A stretch of 64,000 bases of DNA from an uncultured Bacteroidota bacterium (GTDB taxonomy: Bacteria; Bacteroidota; Bacteroidia; Flavobacteriales; Flavobacteriaceae): assembly GCA_902515565.1 (NCBI GenBank), contig CABXVR010000001.1, forward strand, positions 102,972 to 166,971. Reading direction: 5' to 3'. Below the pieces are notes generated by a model. It searched no databases. It was not told the DNA's origin and saw nothing but the letters and a program-made list of their open reading frames with translations. Positions 58,132 to 64,000 of this stretch are shown in pieces. How positions within the stretch are numbered: position 1 is the first letter of the stretch; the number at the start of each line of letters is the position of its first letter. The translations under genes were made by a program, and so were the position numbers.

Positions 58132-61100
58132 TTAAAAGTTAATTACCTCTAATTTGTTTGCTGTATTTATGATAATTTTTTCTTTAACTGTATAGCCCAT
58201 ATTACTCAAAACTAATTCGTAATTATTAAGTTGATCATAATCTTCTTTTTTTAATTTTCCAGTTTTGTAATCAATTACACATATTTTTTTGTCGGTATTA
58301 AAAACAATCCTATCAGCTCTAATAGGGTCACAATTTTTTAAGATTATATCTTTTTCGTTATATGATTTTAAATCAGGGTTGTAATATTGGCTCAACTTTT
58401 TGTGATTTAAGATTTCAAGTATTATTTGTCTGTATTTTACTTTTAGTGTTTTATTAATTGTGCCATTTTCATAGAAATCTTTTAAAACTCTATCTAAGTC
58501 CTGCTTAGATTTTATTTTAGACATAATTTCATGTAATAAATTTCCATTATTTGTAGCTTCTTCCAAAGATGTTCCCCATATTTTTGCAGACTTAGCATCA
58601 ATATTTATATCGTGAACTTCCTTTGGATTAATTATAAATTCATCAATTGTTGATGTATTGAGTTTTTTTGTTGATATATCTTTTTTTATTTTTTGACCAA
58701 ACTCAAAAGTCTCTATGTTGGCATCCCATAAATCATTTTTCTTTAAGTAATTAATAAACATCCCTGAATATTTTTTTAAGTTTTCTTCTCCCTTTTTATT
58801 GCACGAATTTGAGCAAATTATATGAAGTTCATTTTGAGCTCTTGTTAATGCTACATAAAGTAAATTGATATTATCTAACTCTAAATTCATTTGATGAGTC
58901 TTATATATTGAATTACCAATATCTCCAAAAAACTCAAAATCCTTATTAAAGTTTAAGAGAAGATTATTAAAACCATTAAATTCATCTGTACTTACTGGGT
59001 ACCATTCTTTAGGATCCTTTTCTTTATAAATATCTATATCTGCATATGCATAGATTACAATTGGAAATTCAAGCCCTTTTGATTTGTGAATGGTCATTAT
59101 CTTAACAGCATCACTTTCCTCAGGGGCTACGATACTTAATGTATCCTTTTTTGACTCATAATGGTTTATAAAATCCAGAGTATTAGCGTAATTTTTATTT
59201 GAATAATCAAAAGTAAAATCTAGAAAAAATTGTATATAATTATTTGACTTTTTAGATAATTTGAATGCATAAATAATATATTCAATTGCTTCATAAAGAG
59301 AAGATTTAGTTAAAATATTATAATCAAAATATAAATTAAGTTTTTGCAGTTCTTTGAAAAAATCTTTTTTGTTTTTTTTAATTAATCCCTTGATAAAGAA
59401 GTGCTTAGATTTTTTTAAATTATTAGTTCTGTGTAAATAATTTATAATGTCTAATTTTGAGCTTACTAGTTTAGGCTCAGAGCAAAATTTTAAAATTGCA
59501 ATAATAAATTCTACTTCTTCTGATTTGCAAATTAATAATGTTTCAGACGATATAATGTCTATATCTTTTTTGTTTAAAAAGTCTGAAATCTTCACCCCTT
59601 GATCATTTGTTCTAACTAGTATGCATATATCTCTTAATTCGAAACCATTTTTTAAACTAACTTCAATGATTTTCTGTATTTTTAAATTATAAGCGTTTTC
59701 TTTTTCAGCAATAGAATCTACATCCTTTAATATATTAACACCAACATATCCGCCTAAATTATTATTATAATTTTGTTGACAATTCTTGTATATGTCTTTA
59801 TGAACTTTTGAGGTAAATACAAATTGACTGATGTGACTGAAAAGTGAATTATTAAATTTAATTATTTCATTTTTACTTCTGTAATTAGTTTCTAAATTAA
59901 TTACTTTGCTCTTGGTTAAAAACTCTGTATTGTTATTACAAAGTTTGAGCAATTGTTCAGGTTCTCCACCTCTCCATCTATAAATGGCCTGTTTTATATC
60001 TCCTGAAATTGATAAAGAAGAATCTTCCGAAGAAAGAGAATTTTCAATAAGTGGTATTAAATTAGTCCATTGTAGTTTAGACGTGTCCTGAAATTCATCA
60101 ATAAAAAAGTGTTTATATTTTACACCTATTTTTTCATAAACAAAAAGTGCAGGTTGATTTTTTATTTGATTATTTACGATTTTGTTAAATTCAGAAATAA
60201 GAATAATGTTTTTCTCTTTTTTAATAATTTCTAGTTCTGAATTTATGTGTTTAAGAATTGATAAAGGTCTATTATTTGATTGAATATTTTCATAAAATTT
60301 AAATTTGAATATCTTTTTCTTTAAATTAGTAAAAACAATATAAAGCTCATCGATCATAGAATCTAGTATGCTTTTTTTATCCTCTGCTAAGGTTTTTTTA
60401 TATAGATAACCTTTTTGAATGTTTGCCTCTAATTGACTAGAATATAATGCATTAAAATTTTTTGATTTCACCTTTTTTAAGTGTTTAGGCAAAGCTTGAC
60501 TTAAAAAATCACTATCCTCCAGGCCTTTGCTATATATAAGGTTTAAGCAATTAGTGGCCTCATTTACAATTTCTGATTCAATTTTTATTTTGTTATCATC
60601 AATTTGTTTTTTTAATTTTTCAAAATCCTCCAAATTTTTACTCTCTATAGCAAATATTTGTTCAAAGTGATTCTCATTTAATAATAATTTAGAAATATTA
60701 TTTAAGTCATATTCTATATCCCAACTTTTATCATTAGCAGATTTTTCAAATGAAAAATTAATAAGAGCTTTTGTTAATTTGTTATCTATTCCCGCTCTTG
60801 ATATTAATTTAGCAGTTGACTCTTCTAGTAAATCTTTCGTTTTAATTTCTACCTCATAGTTTACAGGAATTTTTATCTCATAAGCAAAATTTCTTATAAT
60901 TTTTTGCGTAAACTTATCTATTGTCGAGATGTTAAAAGAAGCATAATTTATTAGAATTGATTTCAATATTGAGATCGATTTTAATTGAATTTCTTGATTA
61001 CTTAAACCCGTTTCTTTTTTTATGGAATCTAGAAGGGGACTACTTTTTTCTTTTAAATTTATTTTGGTAAGTTGATTTAAATTTTCAATTATTCTACTTT

Positions 61101-61260
61101 TCATTTCATTTACAGCTTTATTAGTAAATGTGATAGATAGAATTTTTTTGTAAGAATCAACTTGTTCATCAGTAAGTAATATTTTTAAATATTCCTTAAC
61201 CAGATTAAAAGTTTTTCCACTTCCCGCTGATGCATTATATATGTTATAAAAATGTTTCAA
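58132..61260 (-). CDS. AddA-like UvrD-family helicase-nuclease
   Basis: A 1042-aa protein with SF1 helicase motifs in order: Walker A ASAGSGKT (10-17), Ia ITFTNKAVNEMK, II FFIDEFQDTS, III SGDIKQAIYRWRGGEP, IV LETNYRSKNEI, V IMTIHKSKGLEFPIVI and VI LLYVALTRAQNEL. The C-terminus (about 940-1042) is a RecB-like nuclease (NLLHEIM, RADRIVFN, ICVIDYKTGKLK). It should work with the AddB-like protein to process double-strand breaks. It is divergent from the superoxide dismutase gene. Confidence 0.93.
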   Translation of the reverse strand: MKHFYNIYNASAGSGKTFNLVKEYLKILLTDEQVDSYKKILSITFTNKAVNEMKSRIIENLNQLTKINLKEKSSPLLDSIKKETGLSNQEIQLKSISILKSILINYASFNISTIDKFTQKIIRNFAYEIKIPVNYEVEIKTKDLLEESTAKLISRAGIDNKLTKALINFSFEKSANDKSWDIEYDLNNISKLLLNENHFEQIFAIESKNLEDFEKLKKQIDDNKIKIESEIVNEATNCLNLIYSKGLEDSDFLSQALPKHLKKVKSKNFNALYSSQLEANIQKGYLYKKTLAEDKKSILDSMIDELYIVFTNLKKKIFKFKFYENIQSNNRPLSILKHINSELEIIKKEKNIILISEFNKIVNNQIKNQPALFVYEKIGVKYKHFFIDEFQDTSKLQWTNLIPLIENSLSSEDSSLSISGDIKQAIYRWRGGEPEQLLKLCNNNTEFLTKSKVINLETNYRSKNEIIKFNNSLFSHISQFVFTSKVHKDIYKNCQQNYNNNLGGYVGVNILKDVDSIAEKENAYNLKIQKIIEVSLKNGFELRDICILVRTNDQGVKISDFLNKKDIDIISSETLLICKSEEVEFIIAILKFCSEPKLVSSKLDIINYLHRTNNLKKSKHFFIKGLIKKNKKDFFKELQKLNLYFDYNILTKSSLYEAIEYIIYAFKLSKKSNNYIQFFLDFTFDYSNKNYANTLDFINHYESKKDTLSIVAPEESDAVKIMTIHKSKGLEFPIVIYAYADIDIYKEKDPKEWYPVSTDEFNGFNNLLLNFNKDFEFFGDIGNSIYKTHQMNLELDNINLLYVALTRAQNELHIICSNSCNKKGEENLKKYSGMFINYLKKNDLWDANIETFEFGQKIKKDISTKKLNTSTIDEFIINPKEVHDINIDAKSAKIWGTSLEEATNNGNLLHEIMSKIKSKQDLDRVLKDFYENGTINKTLKVKYRQIILEILNHKKLSQYYNPDLKSYNEKDIILKNCDPIRADRIVFNTDKKICVIDYKTGKLKKEDYDQLNNYELVLSNMGYTVKEKIIINTANKLEVINF

Positions 61261-61320
61261 TTAATATAATTTACTTAACCAAATTAAGTAAACTATATTA
61301 CTTATTAATAATCCTTTTTG

Positions 61321-61328
61321 TAAATTTG
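61321..61328 (+). promoter_or_regulatory. Candidate -7 promoter box of the superoxide dismutase gene
   Basis: TAAATTTG matches TAnnTTTG, 35 bp before the ATG, giving a leader of about 25-30 nt. The region is also upstream of the divergent addA-like gene. Confidence 0.45.
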
Positions 61329-61363
61329 AATATTAAACAAATATTAATCTAAAAAATAATACA

Positions 61364-61969
61364 ATGGCATTTAAATTACCAGAACTTAACTTTTCATATG
61401 ACGCGTTAGAACCTTCTATTGACGCTAAAACAATGGAAATACATCATTCTAAACATCATAATGGTTACACTAATAATCTAAATAATGCCATTAAGGATAC
61501 GGATTTAGATTCTGCTACAATTGAGTCTATCTTAGCTAATCTTGATATGAATAATAAGGGATTGAGAAATAATGCTGGTGGTTATTATAATCATAAATTG
61601 TTCTGGGAAGTAATTTCACCAGTTGAAAATGAAGCTATCTCAGATACTATGTTAAATCACATCAATAACTCTTTTGGGTCTTTTGATTTATTTAAAGATC
61701 AATTTTCAAAAGCAGCTGCCACACAGTTTGGTTCAGGATGGGCATGGCTTTGTGTTATGGAAGATGGAAAACTTGAAGTCTGTGGAACTGCCAATCAAGA
61801 TAATCCTTTAATGCCAAATATTGGATGTGGAGGAACACCTATTTTAGGCGTTGATGTTTGGGAGCATGCTTATTATTTAAACTATCAAAACAGAAGAGTA
61901 GATTATATTTCTGCATTTATGGATTTAATAAACTGGAAGGTTGTTGAAAATAATTATTTATCTAAATAA
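61364..61969 (+). CDS. sodB: Superoxide dismutase (Fe/Mn)
   Basis: A 201-aa cytoplasmic enzyme that dismutates superoxide. Metal ligands are His27 (EIHHSKHHNGY), His77 (GGYYNHKLFW), Asp164 and His168 (GVDVWEHAYYLNYQ). Length and motifs are complete. Whether it uses Fe, Mn or either cannot be decided. It has its own promoter box and a following terminator. Confidence 0.96.
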   Translation: MAFKLPELNFSYDALEPSIDAKTMEIHHSKHHNGYTNNLNNAIKDTDLDSATIESILANLDMNNKGLRNNAGGYYNHKLFWEVISPVENEAISDTMLNHINNSFGSFDLFKDQFSKAAATQFGSGWAWLCVMEDGKLEVCGTANQDNPLMPNIGCGGTPILGVDVWEHAYYLNYQNRRVDYISAFMDLINWKVVENNYLSK

Positions 61970-61971
61970 AT

Positions 61972-61999
61972 AAAAAAGGCGAACATAGTCCGCCTTTTT
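61972..61999 (+). terminator. Rho-independent terminator after sodB
   Basis: AAAAAGGCG / CGCCTTTTT (61973-61999) with a nine-base loop and a T-run, starting 3 bp after the sodB stop. A shorter 150-bp AT-rich spacer without features follows to the purF-like gene. Confidence 0.9.
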
Positions 62000-62145
62000 C
62001 CCCCAAATCAAATCACTTAATAAAGAAATTATAAAGTGAAAGTGTAAATATATTGACCTTCACTTGTAATCATTTATATATTACTATTTAGTTGTTTAAT
62101 TATTAGTAGTTAAATGTTTAAATATTAAAGATAGAGGCAAATTAT

Positions 62146-64000
62146 TTAGTACGCTCTCTTTTTATTTCCTTCGAAAAAGTTTATAAATGCATTATTTACG
62201 ACTCTATTTCCACCGTTTGTTGGGTAGTTTCCTGTAAAATACCAATCTCCTAAATTATTGGGGCAGGCCTTATGTAAATTTTCGATGGACTGGAAGATAA
62301 TTTTAACTTCAGCAGTAGTTACATCTGTGCTTAAAAGAGAAGTAATCGTATTAGAAATTTCTTCTGCAGAGAACAAAGCGTATAAATCTTTAACATAATT
62401 AGTTATCTCTGAATCGGCTAAAAGTTCTTGCTTTTTACATTTTTTGTATGTTGATTCAATCAATGAATATTGATTGGTTTTTTTTAAAAGCGCCAACAGA
62501 GCTTTAAAAGCTATAAGACTTTCTAGGTTTGCCATATCAATTCCATAACAATCTGGGTATCTGATTTGTGGTGCAGACGAAACAACAATTATTTTTTTAG
62601 GCCCAAGACGATCAAGCATTTTTAAGATACTTTTCTTCAGAGTAGTCCCTCTCACGATACTGTCATCTATAATAATCAAAGTATCAGTTTTCTTGATTAC
62701 ACCATATGTGATGTCATAAACATGTTCAACTAAATCATCCCTACTGCTATCTTCAGTAATAAAAGTTCTTAATTTAACATCTTTAATAGCAATTTTTTCA
62801 ATTCTAGCTTTTTCACTTAATACTTTTACTATTTGCTCTTTTGAAATATTAGTATTATTTAATATTTCATTTGTTTTTTTATTAATTAAATAGCTGTCTA
62901 CGCTTTCAATCATCCCATAAAATGATGTCTCAGCAGTATTGGGGATGTATGAAAAAACTGAATTGCTTACGTCATAATTAATTTCATTTAAAATTGTGGG
63001 CATTATTAGTTTCCCTAACTCTTTTCTTTCTTTATAAATATCAGCATCACTACCTCTAGAGAAATAAATTCTTTCAAATGAACATGCTTTTTTTTCTGTT
63101 GGGGGGAGTATCTCTTTTATAGTTAATTCACCTGCTTTGTTTATAAGTAATGCGTTTCCAGGTGGAACTTCTTTGATCTGATTTAATTTTAAATTAAAGG
63201 CAGTTTGAATAGCAGGTCTTTCTGAAGCAACTACTATAACTTCATCATCTTTATAGTAAAAAGCTGGCCTTATTCCTGCAGGATCTCTAAGAACGAAAGA
63301 ATCACCATGACCAATCATCCCTCCAATAACATAACCACCGTCCCAATCTTTTGAAGATTTTTTTAATATTTTATTGACTTTTAATCTCTCAGTTATTAAT
63401 GCAGAACATTCTGACTTACTAAAGCCTTCTTTTTTTAAATTTTTATAGATTTTTCTGACTTGAGCATCTAAAAAATGACCAATTTTTTCCATTATGGTAA
63501 TAGTGTCAGTGTACTCCTTTGGATGCTGCCCCAGCCCTACAAGATTATTAAATAATTCTTTGACATTGGTCATATTAAAATTTCCAGCCAGGATTAAATT
63601 TCTGTGTTTCCAATTGTTTTGTCTTAAAAAAGGGTGCACACTTTCTACACTGTTTTTTCCAAAAGTCCCATACCTAACATGGCCAAGCATTACTTCACCA
63701 ATGTATGGAATGTGTTTTTTTTGCAGAGAAACATCATCTTTAAATAAAGGGTTACTTTCCAAGACGTCATTAATTCTATTATTGATTTTTGAAAAAACGT
63801 CTTGAATTGGTTGCTGTTCAATTGAACGAACTCTGCTTATATATCTTTCGCCAGGTTCAACATCAAATTTAATACTGGCAAAACCAGCACCGTCTTGACC
63901 TCTATTGTGCTGTTTTTCCATCAAGAGATACATTTTATTTATTCCATAAAATGTAGTTCCATACTTTTTTTTGTAATAATCTAGCGGCTTAAGAAGTCTA
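62146..64000 (-). CDS. purF: Amidophosphoribosyltransferase-like protein (PurF), N-terminus cut by window edge
   Basis: The first enzyme of purine synthesis, forming phosphoribosylamine from PRPP and glutamine. The frame extends past Met at 63933 to the window end (reading RLLKPLDYYKKKYGTTFYGINK before it), so about 15 N-terminal residues, including the catalytic Cys, are missing. The glutaminase domain has QHNRGQDGAGFASI, LGHVRYGTFGKNSVESVHPF and GGYVIGGMIGHGDSF; the phosphoribosyltransferase domain has LIIIDDSIVRGTTLKKS and SSAPQIRYPDCYGIDMA. The protein is about 620 residues or more, longer than E. coli PurF, as in other Flavobacteriia, with a C-terminal tail (WYFTGNYPTNGGNRVVN). Confidence 0.93.
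   Translation of the reverse strand, partial: RLLKPLDYYKKKYGTTFYGINKMYLLMEKQHNRGQDGAGFASIKFDVEPGERYISRVRSIEQQPIQDVFSKINNRINDVLESNPLFKDDVSLQKKHIPYIGEVMLGHVRYGTFGKNSVESVHPFLRQNNWKHRNLILAGNFNMTNVKELFNNLVGLGQHPKEYTDTITIMEKIGHFLDAQVRKIYKNLKKEGFSKSECSALITERLKVNKILKKSSKDWDGGYVIGGMIGHGDSFVLRDPAGIRPAFYYKDDEVIVVASERPAIQTAFNLKLNQIKEVPPGNALLINKAGELTIKEILPPTEKKACSFERIYFSRGSDADIYKERKELGKLIMPTILNEINYDVSNSVFSYIPNTAETSFYGMIESVDSYLINKKTNEILNNTNISKEQIVKVLSEKARIEKIAIKDVKLRTFITEDSSRDDLVEHVYDITYGVIKKTDTLIIIDDSIVRGTTLKKSILKMLDRLGPKKIIVVSSAPQIRYPDCYGIDMANLESLIAFKALLALLKKTNQYSLIESTYKKCKKQELLADSEITNYVKDLYALFSAEEISNTITSLLSTDVTTAEVKIIFQSIENLHKACPNNLGDWYFTGNYPTNGGNRVVNNAFINFFEGNKKRAY

Overview
The window reads as chromosomal DNA of a marine-type member of the Flavobacteriia (Bacteroidota). 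The support is AT-rich sequence, SusC/SusD pairs, a type IX secretion (T9SS) C-terminal sorting domain, many short lipoprotein signals ending in Cys, TAnnTTTG-like promoter boxes, little Shine-Dalgarno sequence, and familiar flavobacterial families (DUF3078, DUF5916, TSP3-OmpA). No plasmid, complete prophage, IS element or CRISPR array is seen.

Layout. 1-8.7 kb is a housekeeping block: partial M1 peptidase, MBL hydrolase, APC-USP permease, lepA, dusB, a LolC/E-type permease, rbfA, mce and a CAU-anticodon tRNA. 8.7-9.4 kb holds a decayed tyrosine-recombinase fragment next to the tRNA and an orphan Cys-containing lipoprotein. 9.6-20.4 kb is a co-directional exopolysaccharide/O-antigen-like operon: Wza-like SLBB export protein, Wzz, Wzx flippase, GT2, Wzy-like polymerase and three GT4-type transferases. 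There is no initiating sugar-phosphate transferase and no tyrosine kinase.

20.4-25.7 kb (minus strand) is the most unusual part. A small T9SS-sorted protein overlaps a gene for a YadA-head-like repeat protein with a C-terminal S74 chaperone domain. Next comes a visibly mosaic 982-aa gene: a beta-sandwich interrupted by a C-type-lectin segment in permuted order, an SGNH (sialate O-acetylesterase-like) domain, then about 620 bp of the S74 gene's head region copied almost perfectly. It ends out of frame in the tail of a truncated outer-membrane barrel gene. This looks like repeated recombination in a surface-protein locus; assembly error is the main alternative.

26.0-40.9 kb is a polysaccharide utilisation locus (PUL): SusC, SusD, two discoidin-type surface lipoproteins and three divergent GH92 alpha-mannosidases. 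A GH2 beta-mannosidase lies at 43.6-46.2 kb after a few small genes. Together these enzymes suit high-mannose N-glycan or alpha-mannan-type substrates: the SusCD pair would import oligosaccharides caught by the lipoproteins, GH92 enzymes would trim alpha-mannose, and GH2 would remove the core beta-mannose. No regulator is visible. A catalytically degenerate integrase-like gene closes this stretch at 46.2-47.5 kb.

47.8-64 kb is very AT-rich: a CBM9/DUF5916 protein, an NTF2-like lipoprotein, a penicillin-acylase-family enzyme, AddB-like and AddA-like repair nuclease-helicases separated by a TSP3-OmpA gene and its shortened paralogue, superoxide dismutase, and the partial purF-like amidophosphoribosyltransferase running off the right edge.
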